From contig CALBGL010000051.1 in NCBI GenBank assembly GCA_937892735.1, positions 1 to 15,621 of the forward strand: a stretch of 15,621 bases of DNA, written 5' to 3'. The notes beneath the pieces are model-generated. The model saw only the letters and a list, made by a program, of their open reading frames with translations, searched no databases and was not told the origin of the DNA. Both the position numbers and the translations under genes were made by a program. Shown piece by piece: positions 1 to 7,381 of the stretch; positions within the stretch are counted from its first letter, which is position 1; each line of letters begins with the position of its first letter. The DNA comes from an uncultured Clostridia bacterium (lineage in GTDB: Bacteria; Bacillota; Clostridia; Lachnospirales; Bianqueaceae).

Positions 1-474
1 TGCCTGACAAACTTTAATAATTCTTTTAATACATATGCGACGACGTATGAGATCGTAGACGCGTATTTGGGAGAGAGCAATGGGGAATGGCACCAGCGCT
101 GGCGAAAGATCATCGGGGATATTTTCACACAGAATCCGGAGAACATGAAAATGCTGAACGGAGACCCGATACCGAATACGACGCCTTCTCATCCCTTGAC
201 AGACTACGCGGGAACCTATCATAACGCTTGTTATGGCGATATCGTCATTACAAGGCAGGAAGATGGGCTGCATTTCTTGTATAACAAAGAGGAGAGCACG
301 CTGCAGCATTTCCATTATGACACGTTCCAGATTCATAATCCACAGGCGTTGTTTGCGGATATGAATATTCGGTTTAATACGAATCGCAAGGGACGTATTG
401 ATGGCATCGAATTTGGCATCGCGTTGAATCCGGAGGCTAAAGATGAGTTCTTTGTGAAGCAGGAGGAGGCATGA
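1..474 (+). CDS. Serine hydrolase, beta-lactamase family, C-terminal part only (5' end outside window)
   Basis: The reading frame is open from base 1, so this is the 3' part (157 residues) of a longer gene cut by the window edge, not a small gene starting at 67. Its sequence aligns by eye with the last third of the two downstream hydrolases: an N-terminal stretch LTNFNNSF matches NLNSSF of the third paralogue, then a TYEIVDAYLG helix, then an accessory beta domain (DUF3471-like) with HPLTDYAGTY and HFHYDTF (nt 307-327). The catalytic SxxK and YxN motifs would lie upstream and cannot be checked. Its tail lacks the GELPxGxPV segment of the other two, so it is the most diverged of the three. The stop codon overlaps the next start (ATGA at 471-474), indicating translational coupling in one operon. 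Family membership is by comparison with its neighbours; the substrate is unknown. Confidence 0.85.
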   Translation, partial: CLTNFNNSFNTYATTYEIVDAYLGESNGEWHQRWRKIIGDIFTQNPENMKMLNGDPIPNTTPSHPLTDYAGTYHNACYGDIVITRQEDGLHFLYNKEESTLQHFHYDTFQIHNPQALFADMNIRFNTNRKGRIDGIEFGIALNPEAKDEFFVKQEEA

Positions 475-1967
475 AATTGAAGAATCCGGAGATGATAAAC
501 AAATTGCGGGAGCGCATCCTGGAACAGTTGAAAAAATGGGATGTTCCTTCTATTTCCATTTGTATTATAAAGGACCATGAGGTCTGTATGGCAGAAGGGA
601 TTGGCAAGAAGGATCAGGAAGCCGGGATTAGTGCCGACGCAATGACGCTGTATCAGATTGCGAGCTGTACCAAGGCGTTCACGGCGGCGGCGGTGGCTAT
701 GCTGGCTACAGAGGAAAAGCTGGATATGGATCGGCCGGTGCGGGACTACATCCCTTCGTTTCGCCTGCATGACGAGTATGCGACCGCGCATCTTACAGTA
801 CGAGATTTTCTGTCCCATCGCAGCGGCTTGCCGCGGCATGAATATGCCTGGTATGGGACGGGGTTCTCGCGAGACGAGCTCATGGATCATCTGAAGGATC
901 TGTGGCTGACCGCCCCCATTCGCTACAAGTTTCAATACAGCAATTTTAATTATCTGATTGCCGGAGCGTTGATCGAGGCAGTAAGCGGTATGAAGTTTGA
1001 GGAGTATCTGGAACAGAAGATTCTCCGGCCATTGGGAATGACGCGTTCCAAGGTGTATATCGAGGGGATCCGTTCGGCGGACAACAAGGCGTTGCCCTAT
1101 GACCATACCGAGGAATATACGATGAAAGGGATTCGACGGATTGATTTCTACAAATCACCGGCAGAGAATGCGGAATCCCGGACAGGCGACCCGACAGCCG
1201 CTGCGGGATGTATTTCCTCCTGTGCGCAGGATATGGCACATTGGCTGCAGTTTATGATGGGAGATGGAAAATGGAACGGCAAGCAGCTCATTCGGCCGGA
1301 TCTGATGCAGCTGCTCACGACGCCACATATCACGCTGGCGGATAGTCCGCTATACGCGCCGCAGCGTTCCATGAATTCGTATGCGCTTGGATGGCAGGTT
1401 CATAGTTATCGAGGACACAAGATGTGTGAGCATGGTGGGAATATCAATGGATTCACGACAGAGACGGCTTTCCTGCCGGAACTCGGACTGGGTGTGTTTG
1501 TCAGTGCCAATATGGATGTGACGCTGCTGGCAGATGCCATCGTGCTGGATGTCTTCGATGGATTCCTGGATCAAGAAGACACGGACTGGTATGCCAGACT
1601 GTATCAAGGGAATGAGGAGATGTTTGCCTCAGTACGTGCAGCCTTTGCCGCACCGGCAGAACAGGCGGTATCAAACACGCGGCCCTCGCATCCGCTGGCA
1701 GATTATGTGGGCGATTATGAGAGGCCGGGATACCGACGCGTGCGGATTGAGAGCACGGAAAAAGGGCTTCGGATCGATTTCAATTCTTTTATTGTCGATT
1801 TGACGCATCGTCATTATGATACTTTTGTGACAGAAGGTGTCATCGGTGAATTGCCAGCGGGCCTCCCGGTAACATTTGGGATGGATTCCGAAGGCAGGAT
1901 TCGTACCGTTTCCATGAAGCTGGGCAGTGAATCGGGACTCGGGCCAATTGTATTTACTAAGAAATGA
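471..1967 (+). CDS. Cytosolic serine hydrolase of the beta-lactamase / D-aminopeptidase family
   Basis: A 498-residue serine hydrolase with all three active-site elements of the class C beta-lactamase/PBP fold: SCTK at 65-68 (nucleophile Ser65, Lys68), YSN at 156-158, and HGG at 321-323 in place of the KTG of true beta-lactamases. Conserved LSHRSGLP (114-121) and RPLGM (186-190) support the family. A C-terminal beta domain (about 400-498, DUF3471-like) contains HPLADYVGDY and HRHYDTF. The N-terminus is charged with no signal peptide or membrane helix, so the enzyme should act in the cytosol. The HxG third motif resembles D-aminopeptidases and esterases of the family more than penicillinases. 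The start at 471 is preceded by AGGAGGAGG, although spacing is tight; Met8 (nt 492) is a possible alternative without a clear ribosome site. Next to a peptide importer, a role in cutting imported peptides is likely; the substrate is not determined by the sequence. Confidence 0.88.
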   Translation: MKLKNPEMINKLRERILEQLKKWDVPSISICIIKDHEVCMAEGIGKKDQEAGISADAMTLYQIASCTKAFTAAAVAMLATEEKLDMDRPVRDYIPSFRLHDEYATAHLTVRDFLSHRSGLPRHEYAWYGTGFSRDELMDHLKDLWLTAPIRYKFQYSNFNYLIAGALIEAVSGMKFEEYLEQKILRPLGMTRSKVYIEGIRSADNKALPYDHTEEYTMKGIRRIDFYKSPAENAESRTGDPTAAAGCISSCAQDMAHWLQFMMGDGKWNGKQLIRPDLMQLLTTPHITLADSPLYAPQRSMNSYALGWQVHSYRGHKMCEHGGNINGFTTETAFLPELGLGVFVSANMDVTLLADAIVLDVFDGFLDQEDTDWYARLYQGNEEMFASVRAAFAAPAEQAVSNTRPSHPLADYVGDYERPGYRRVRIESTEKGLRIDFNSFIVDLTHRHYDTFVTEGVIGELPAGLPVTFGMDSEGRIRTVSMKLGSESGLGPIVFTKK

Positions 1968-1979
1968 GGGGGAAAAGCG

Positions 1980-3485
1980 ATGACGGATCAGCAGTTTTTT
2001 GAACAGTTTGGACAGAAAGTGCAGGATGGCTTGGCGTTATGGGATAGTCCTTCGGTCGCCATAGGCGTCATCAAGGATGGCAAGGTGGTACTGTGTGAAG
2101 GGTATGGCGTAAGAGATGTGGAACAGAAGCTTCCAGCCACGAGAGAGACACTGTATCAGATTGGAAGCTGTTCGAAAGCCTTTACGTCGGCGCTCGTGGC
2201 GATTATGGTGGATCAGGGGAAACTGGATTGGGATACCCCGATTCGTAAATATGTGCCAGAGGTGACACTTTACGACGCATTCACCAGTGAGAACTGTACG
2301 CTGCGGGATCTTTTGAGCCATAGAACGGGAATTCCGCGTCATGAGTATTCCTGGTACCGTACGGACTTCACGCGTAAGGAACTGGTAGAACATATGAAGT
2401 ATCTGGAGCCGAATCAGCCGTTTCGGACGAAGTTTCAGTACAACAATTACGGATATATTCTGGCCGGCTATATTGTGGAGAAGCTGACAGGCAAGACCTA
2501 TGAGGAATGTTTGGACGAGTATCTGTTCCGGCCTCTGGGAATGGATCGGAGTTGCTGCTTCATTGATGACATCGAACAGAATCCAGATCATGCGGAACCT
2601 TACGATCGACCGGAAGGCGGCGATGGCATGTATGGGCTGAAGAAGATTCCTTTCTATCGGGCCAGCAGAGAAGATAAGGCGACAGGAACCGGTGCGCCCT
2701 TCGCGGCGGCCGGCGCGATTGATTCTTGCGCAGAGGATATGCTGAAATGGGTACGGCTGCATCTTCAGGGCGGTAAGACGCCTGACGGTAGGCAGATCAT
2801 CAGCCAGGCCGCGATGGATGAAATGCATAAACCGAGCATGATCTTGCAGGCTCCGCTGGACATGCCCATGGAGGAGACGCAGTTTTGCTGTTACGGTATG
2901 GGATGGTTTACGGAAGTCTTCCGAGGACACAAGATTCTGCAGCATGGCGGTAATATAGATGGATTCTCCGGATTTACCAGCTTTGTACCGGATCTGAACC
3001 TGGGCGTGGTTGCCTATACCAATCTGAACAGCAGCTTTCTGCATTATGCATTGGCAAGAACCATTATCGATCATTACCTGGGCATTGAGGATGGAGATTG
3101 GGTGAAGCGATATCATGATTTCGTAGCAGAACGTCATGGAGATACGCAGAAGGTGATGGAGCGTTTCACAGGGAAGCAAGTAGAAGGGACACACCCTTCT
3201 CATGCGCTGGCGGATTTTACGGGAACCTATGAGCGGGATGGCTACAGTCCCTGCGTCATTCGCATGCAGGATGAGACGTTGATCATGGAGTTCCTGGATC
3301 GGCCCAATACGCTGCGGCATTTCCATTACGATACTTTTGTCACTACGGATATTGTCGGGGAGTTGCCGCCGGGAATCCCGGTGCATTTCCATACGGCAGA
3401 AGTGGGAGGCGGGATCGATTCGCTGGCCATGCCGCTAGTGACAGAGGCTGGAGGCGCGTTGGTACGTTTTGCGAAAAAGAACTGA
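1980..3485 (+). CDS. Cytosolic serine hydrolase of the beta-lactamase / D-aminopeptidase family, second complete paralogue
   Basis: A 501-residue paralogue of the preceding gene. Active-site motifs are SCSK at 63-66, YNN at 154-156 and HGG at 322-324; LSHRTGIP and RPLGMDR are also conserved. The C-terminal accessory domain (about 395-501) has HALADFTGTY, then HFHYDTF and GELPPGIPV. There is no signal peptide. The gene starts 12 bp after the previous stop with a G-rich ribosome site (GAGGGGG) in the gap, so the two are co-transcribed. The two complete copies are similar throughout but clearly diverged, suggesting old tandem duplication and separate substrate preferences. The fold family contains D-aminopeptidases, D-Ala carboxypeptidases, esterases and beta-lactamases; motifs alone cannot decide among them. 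Location before a peptide permease favours a peptidase or amidase role. Confidence 0.88.
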   Translation: MTDQQFFEQFGQKVQDGLALWDSPSVAIGVIKDGKVVLCEGYGVRDVEQKLPATRETLYQIGSCSKAFTSALVAIMVDQGKLDWDTPIRKYVPEVTLYDAFTSENCTLRDLLSHRTGIPRHEYSWYRTDFTRKELVEHMKYLEPNQPFRTKFQYNNYGYILAGYIVEKLTGKTYEECLDEYLFRPLGMDRSCCFIDDIEQNPDHAEPYDRPEGGDGMYGLKKIPFYRASREDKATGTGAPFAAAGAIDSCAEDMLKWVRLHLQGGKTPDGRQIISQAAMDEMHKPSMILQAPLDMPMEETQFCCYGMGWFTEVFRGHKILQHGGNIDGFSGFTSFVPDLNLGVVAYTNLNSSFLHYALARTIIDHYLGIEDGDWVKRYHDFVAERHGDTQKVMERFTGKQVEGTHPSHALADFTGTYERDGYSPCVIRMQDETLIMEFLDRPNTLRHFHYDTFVTTDIVGELPPGIPVHFHTAEVGGGIDSLAMPLVTEAGGALVRFAKKN

Positions 3486-3518
3486 CAGACGAGGAATTTA
3501 TAGCAAAGGAGCGGTAGA

Positions 3519-4445
3519 ATGAGCCGATATATTTTGAAACGGCTGCTATACATGATACCCATGCTGTTTTGTGTGATATTGATGGTATTTCTGATTATGT
3601 CTCTGACGCCAGGGGATCCGGCGACCAATATTTTGCCGATGACAACACCCCTGGAAGTCAAGGAGGCTTTCAATGAAAGTGTGGGGTTCACGGGAAATCT
3701 CATCGATAGATTTTGGTATTATCTGAAGGGGCTGTTTACTGGCAATGTGATTTCCTATAGTTCCCAGGCGAATATTTTTTCAGAAATCGCAATCCGGTTT
3801 CCGCTGACGCTCCGATTGGGGCTGATTTCTTTTAGTATTTCCGCGGTTCTGGGGGTTGCGCTGGGTATTTTAAGCGCGGTGAAGCAGTATTCCTTTTTGG
3901 ATACGACGGTGACCGTTTTCGCGGTATTATTTGCGTCGATTCCTTCCTTCTTCGTCGCGATGTGTCTGCTGCTCCTTTTCTCTGTACATTGGGGGCTTCT
4001 GCCCTCTTTCGGCATTGACAGCGTGAGATCGTATATTTTGCCGGTGACGACGCTGGTTTTGTCCAGTATTCCCGTACTGAGCCGAATGACGCGGTCGGCG
4101 ATGCTAGATGCTATGAATCAGGATTATATCCGTACCGCGAGAGCCAAGGGATGCAGTGAGAAAAGAGTGATCTGGAAGCATGCATTGAAAAATGCCAGCC
4201 TGCCGATTATCACTTTGTTGCTTACGGGGTTTGCCAGCATTCTGGGAGGTTCCGTGATTGTAGAGAGTATTTTTACGATTCCGGGAATCGGAACCTATAT
4301 GCTGGACGCCATCAACGCGAAGGATGTGCCGGTGGTCATGACCTGCGCTCTTCTGTTGGCTTTTATTTTCATGATCGTCATGGTATTGATGGATATCTTC
4401 TTTGCGTTGATTGATCCGAAGCTGAGAGCGAGGTATAAAGCATGA
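3519..4445 (+). CDS. Peptide ABC importer, permease subunit (DppB/OppB type)
   Basis: A 308-residue integral membrane protein of the binding-protein-dependent transport family. It begins with the MSRYILKRLLYMIPML first helix typical of DppB/OppB, followed by SLTPGDPA, an extracytoplasmic segment of about 60 residues, and around five further hydrophobic helices. The cytoplasmic EAA loop that docks on the ATPase is DYIRTARAKG at 202-211, followed by a conserved HALKNA. The C-terminus ends in IDPKLRARYKA, as in the family. Length is near the usual 305-340. An AAAGGAG ribosome site lies 8 bp upstream (3505-3511). The 33-bp gap from the hydrolase shows no terminator or promoter. It forms the transmembrane channel with the next gene; whether the substrate is a dipeptide, oligopeptide or nickel complex cannot be told from this subunit. 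Confidence 0.93.
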   Translation: MSRYILKRLLYMIPMLFCVILMVFLIMSLTPGDPATNILPMTTPLEVKEAFNESVGFTGNLIDRFWYYLKGLFTGNVISYSSQANIFSEIAIRFPLTLRLGLISFSISAVLGVALGILSAVKQYSFLDTTVTVFAVLFASIPSFFVAMCLLLLFSVHWGLLPSFGIDSVRSYILPVTTLVLSSIPVLSRMTRSAMLDAMNQDYIRTARAKGCSEKRVIWKHALKNASLPIITLLLTGFASILGGSVIVESIFTIPGIGTYMLDAINAKDVPVVMTCALLLAFIFMIVMVLMDIFFALIDPKLRARYKA

Positions 4446-5329
4446 GGAGTCAACAGAAAGCGTATAAAGAGATGATTCATCACTCGAGGGACAGTCTGTT
4501 TCGCGATGTGGCGAAACGCTTTGTGAGGAATAAGGCGGCGGTATTGGGACTCATCATTCTTGTGGTGATTCTATTTGTTATCATCTTCGCCAATTTTCTG
4601 GTGCCGGAAGAGCTGGTCACAGCTTATGATACGCAGGCGCGTCTGGAGGGGCCCAGCGCGAAACATTGGTTCGGTACGGATAATCTGGGAAGAGATATTT
4701 TTGCCCGTGTATTATATGGGGCGAGAATCACCGTAGGAATCAGTGTGGGCGCTACCTTGATTTCTCTTCTGATTGGGGCGGTATTGGCCTCCGTATGTGC
4801 TTTATCCAAAAAAATGGATTTTATCATCATGCGGATCATGGATGTGGTATCCTGCGTCCCCTCTGTTTTGTTGGCGCTGGTTTTGCTGGCGATTCTGGGG
4901 GGCAGTGTATGGAACATGATGCTGACACTAATGATTGTTTCGGTGCCGGGATTTGCTACGAGAATTCGTTCGGTTCTCCTGAGCGTTGTAGAGCAGGATT
5001 ATGTAAAAGCGGCCAGGGTGAGTGGAACCAGGAAACTTTCACTGGTTCTTCGTCATGTGTTGCCGAACGCGCTGGATCCCATCATTGTAGATGCTACGAT
5101 GACGATTTCCAGTATGCTGCTCTCGGCAGCGGGATTATCCTTCATTGGGATGGGGGTTTCTCCTCCGTCTCCGGAATGGGGCGCCATGCTGAACTACGCG
5201 CAGGGATATTTTCGGACGAATCCGCATACTGCCATTTTCCCAGGCATTGCCATCGCTCTTACGGCCCTGTCTATTAATCTGGTAGGAGATGGCCTGCGAG
5301 ACGCGTTGGATCCGAAGGCGATTAAATAG
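4442..5329 (+). CDS. Peptide ABC importer, permease subunit (DppC/OppC type)
   Basis: A 295-residue second permease subunit. The OppC-type N-terminal segment (about 18-53) carries LFRDVAKRFVRNKAAVLGL and the first membrane helix. The family motif HWFGTDNLGRDIF (75-87) follows, then about five more helices. The EAA loop is DYVKAARVSG (186-195), with HVLPNALDP after it, and the hallmark GLSFIGMG...PEWG motif lies at 231-247. The C-terminus ends GDGLRDALDPK as expected. The start codon overlaps the stop of the preceding permease gene (ATGA at 4442-4445), which fits equal production of two subunits that pair in the membrane. Complete, with no anomalies. Confidence 0.94.
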   Translation: MRSQQKAYKEMIHHSRDSLFRDVAKRFVRNKAAVLGLIILVVILFVIIFANFLVPEELVTAYDTQARLEGPSAKHWFGTDNLGRDIFARVLYGARITVGISVGATLISLLIGAVLASVCALSKKMDFIIMRIMDVVSCVPSVLLALVLLAILGGSVWNMMLTLMIVSVPGFATRIRSVLLSVVEQDYVKAARVSGTRKLSLVLRHVLPNALDPIIVDATMTISSMLLSAAGLSFIGMGVSPPSPEWGAMLNYAQGYFRTNPHTAIFPGIAIALTALSINLVGDGLRDALDPKAIK

Positions 5330-5340
5330 GGAGAGGTATC

Positions 5341-6339
5341 ATGAGCGAAAGAGAAGTATTACTCGATGTGCAGGAACTATCCGTAGATTTCCGGATGGAT
5401 CGCAAAACGACGCTGCGCGCGGTACGGGAAGTATCCTTTCAGGTTTACAAAGGAGAGACACTGGGAATCCTGGGAGAAAGCGGATGTGGCAAGAGCGTAA
5501 CCTGCATGTCCATTTTAAGGCTGGAGCCGGAAAAGACCACCCGGTATCCCAGCGGGAGGATCTTGTTTGGCAATCGGGATCTGCTGACGTTGGCCACGAA
5601 GGAGTTGGGAAAGATTCGTGGCAATGAGATCGGCATGATCTTTCAGGAACCGATGACAGCCATGAATCCGCTGTTTACCATTGGAGATCAGATGATGGAG
5701 GTGCTTCGCATTCATCATCCGCATATGGAGAAGAAAGAAGCCTACGAGCAGTGTGTCCGGATGATCGAGAATGTGAAGATTCCGAATCCACAGCGAATCA
5801 TGAAATCCTATCCGTTTTCATTAAGCGGCGGTATGCTGCAGCGGGTCATGATCGGAATGGCTATGTTGAATCGGCCGAAACTTTTGATCTGTGATGAACC
5901 TACAACAGCTTTGGATGTGACGATTCAGGCACAGGTTTTGGATCTGATGAATCAGCTTAAGCGGGAACAGGAAATGTCGATTATTTTTGTTACCCATGAC
6001 TTAGGGGTCATCAGCGAGATGGCGGATCGTGTCATGGTCATGTACGGGGGACGTAAATGTGAGGAAGCATTGTCCCAGTCCCTGTTTCAGGAGCCGTTGC
6101 ATCCGTATACACAGGGACTGATCCGGTCACATCCCCGGCCAGGAGAAAAACGAGAGCGACTGGAGGTCATTCCCGGCAGCGTTCCGGCACTGAAGGATAT
6201 GCCGGCAGGGTGTCCGTTCCATAATCGGTGTCCCTATGCCAGCGATGAGTGTAAAGAAACATTTCCGGTGTATGAAGAAGCGCTCCCGGATCATTGGGTT
6301 GCCTGTCATCACTGGAGAAAGGCGGCTTCCCATGGATGA
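5341..6339 (+). CDS. Peptide ABC importer, ATP-binding subunit (DppD/OppD type)
   Basis: A 332-residue ABC ATPase that powers peptide import from the cytoplasmic face. Walker A is GESGCGKS (45-52), the signature is LSGGM (161-165), Walker B is LLICDE (181-186) with TTALD following, and the switch His lies in THD (218-220). The C-terminal extension (about 235-332) is the oligopeptide/dipeptide transporter domain, with HPYTQGL and four cysteines (C291, C297, C304, C322) in CPFHNRC...C...C spacing; a 4Fe-4S cluster has been reported at this position in mycobacterial Opp/Dpp structures. GGGAGAGG at 5329-5336 is the ribosome site. The signature reads LSGGM instead of LSGGQ, common in the DppD branch. 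Expected to form a heterodimer with the next ATPase. Confidence 0.94.
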   Translation: MSEREVLLDVQELSVDFRMDRKTTLRAVREVSFQVYKGETLGILGESGCGKSVTCMSILRLEPEKTTRYPSGRILFGNRDLLTLATKELGKIRGNEIGMIFQEPMTAMNPLFTIGDQMMEVLRIHHPHMEKKEAYEQCVRMIENVKIPNPQRIMKSYPFSLSGGMLQRVMIGMAMLNRPKLLICDEPTTALDVTIQAQVLDLMNQLKREQEMSIIFVTHDLGVISEMADRVMVMYGGRKCEEALSQSLFQEPLHPYTQGLIRSHPRPGEKRERLEVIPGSVPALKDMPAGCPFHNRCPYASDECKETFPVYEEALPDHWVACHHWRKAASHG

Positions 6340-7354
6340 GAAAGAAATTCTGAAAAAACAGGTGAATCCCTATTTCCTGGAAGCGGAAAATCTGACGATG
6401 CATTTTCCAGCGAAGGCAGATGCTCTTGGGCGACCGATTAGCCTGATTCATGCCGCGGATGACGTATCCTTTTGCGTTCCCAAGGGAAAGACACTGGGAG
6501 TGGTGGGAGAGAGCGGATGCGGAAAGTCTACGGTAGGCAAGATGCTCATGGACATTTATCATCCGACCAGCGGACGGATTCTGTATGATGGCGTAGACAT
6601 CACAAATCTGAAGGGAAAGGAAAGACGGCCCTATATACAGAAGATGCAGTTGGTATGGCAGGATCCGTATTCATCTCTGGATCCCCGTATGCGCGCGGGG
6701 GACATCATCGCGGAAGGCATGAAGAACTTTGGCCTGGTGAAAAGCGCGGCGGAGAGGAAGGAAAAGGTAGAACGTCTGATGGAGATGTGCGGACTATTTC
6801 CGGATCAGGCGCAGTATTATCCTCATCAGTTTTCCGGTGGACAGAGACAGCGTATCTGTATTGCCAGGGCGCTCTCCACCAATCCGGAATTCATTGTCTG
6901 CGATGAGGCGGTATCCGCGCTGGATGTGTCCATACAGGCACAGATTATCAATCTGCTGAAGGATCTGCAGGATCAGTTGGCGTTGACATACCTATTTATC
7001 TCTCATGATCTGAATATCGTACAGTTTATCAGTGATGAGATCATCGTCATGTATCTGGGACAGATCGTGGAGAGAGGAACGACGGATAAGGTATATGGGA
7101 ATTGTGCTCATCCCTATACCCAGGCGCTATTTTCTGCCACTCCCGCCTTCACACCGGAAGAGAAGCAGAAAAAGAAACGAATTCTTCTGGAGGGAGATGT
7201 GATTTCGCCGGTGGATCCGCCGGCGGGCTGTCGTTTTCGCAGCCGATGTCCCTATGCTAGGGAATGCTGCCAGGAGGAGCCGCAGTGGCAGGAAGTGGAA
7301 GAAAACCACTATGTGCGGTGCCACTTGTTTGATCAAGGCGCGAAAAACGTTTGA
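6332..7354 (+). CDS. Peptide ABC importer, ATP-binding subunit (DppF/OppF type)
   Basis: A 340-residue ABC ATPase, partner of the previous gene. Walker A is GESGCGKS (59-66), the Q-loop is in VWQDPYSSLDPR (109-119), the signature is FSGGQRQR (167-174), and Walker B is FIVCDE (187-192) followed by AVSALDVS, a form typical of DppF/OppF. Switch His is in SHD (224-226). The C-terminal domain carries HPYTQAL and a cysteine set (C300, C306, C312 or C313, C330) parallel to that of the first ATPase. The frame is open upstream to 6236, but the start is set at 6332 because only from there does the protein match family length, and GGAGAAAGGCGG at 6314-6325 supplies a ribosome site. This start lies inside the last codons of the previous gene (8-bp overlap), so the two ATPases are translationally coupled. 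Confidence 0.92.
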   Translation: MDEKEILKKQVNPYFLEAENLTMHFPAKADALGRPISLIHAADDVSFCVPKGKTLGVVGESGCGKSTVGKMLMDIYHPTSGRILYDGVDITNLKGKERRPYIQKMQLVWQDPYSSLDPRMRAGDIIAEGMKNFGLVKSAAERKEKVERLMEMCGLFPDQAQYYPHQFSGGQRQRICIARALSTNPEFIVCDEAVSALDVSIQAQIINLLKDLQDQLALTYLFISHDLNIVQFISDEIIVMYLGQIVERGTTDKVYGNCAHPYTQALFSATPAFTPEEKQKKKRILLEGDVISPVDPPAGCRFRSRCPYARECCQEEPQWQEVEENHYVRCHLFDQGAKNV

Positions 7355-7381
7355 TAATATTGAGTTTTTGGAGGAGAGAAA

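Noticed and set aside
67..474. A stand-alone 135-residue gene starting at TTG 67
   Set aside because: The same frame is open to base 1 and aligns with the tails of the neighbouring hydrolases, so it is the end of a longer gene.
333..1106. A 257-codon open frame on the - strand
   Set aside because: It runs opposite two genuine hydrolase genes and would cross their junction; no recognisable domain and no ribosome site.
2037..3392. A 451-codon open frame on the - strand
   Set aside because: It lies entirely opposite a complete serine hydrolase with intact catalytic motifs; its translation shows no family features and is rich in residues expected from the complement of a coding strand.
471..3485. 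Calling the hydrolases beta-lactamases (antibiotic resistance)
   Set aside because: No signal peptide, an HGG third motif instead of KTG, extra C-terminal domain and peptide-importer context all argue against a secreted penicillinase.
6236..6331. N-terminal extension of the second importer ATPase
   Set aside because: The frame is open, but the extra 32 residues overlap the preceding ATPase gene, do not resemble the family, and the ATG at 6332 has a ribosome site.
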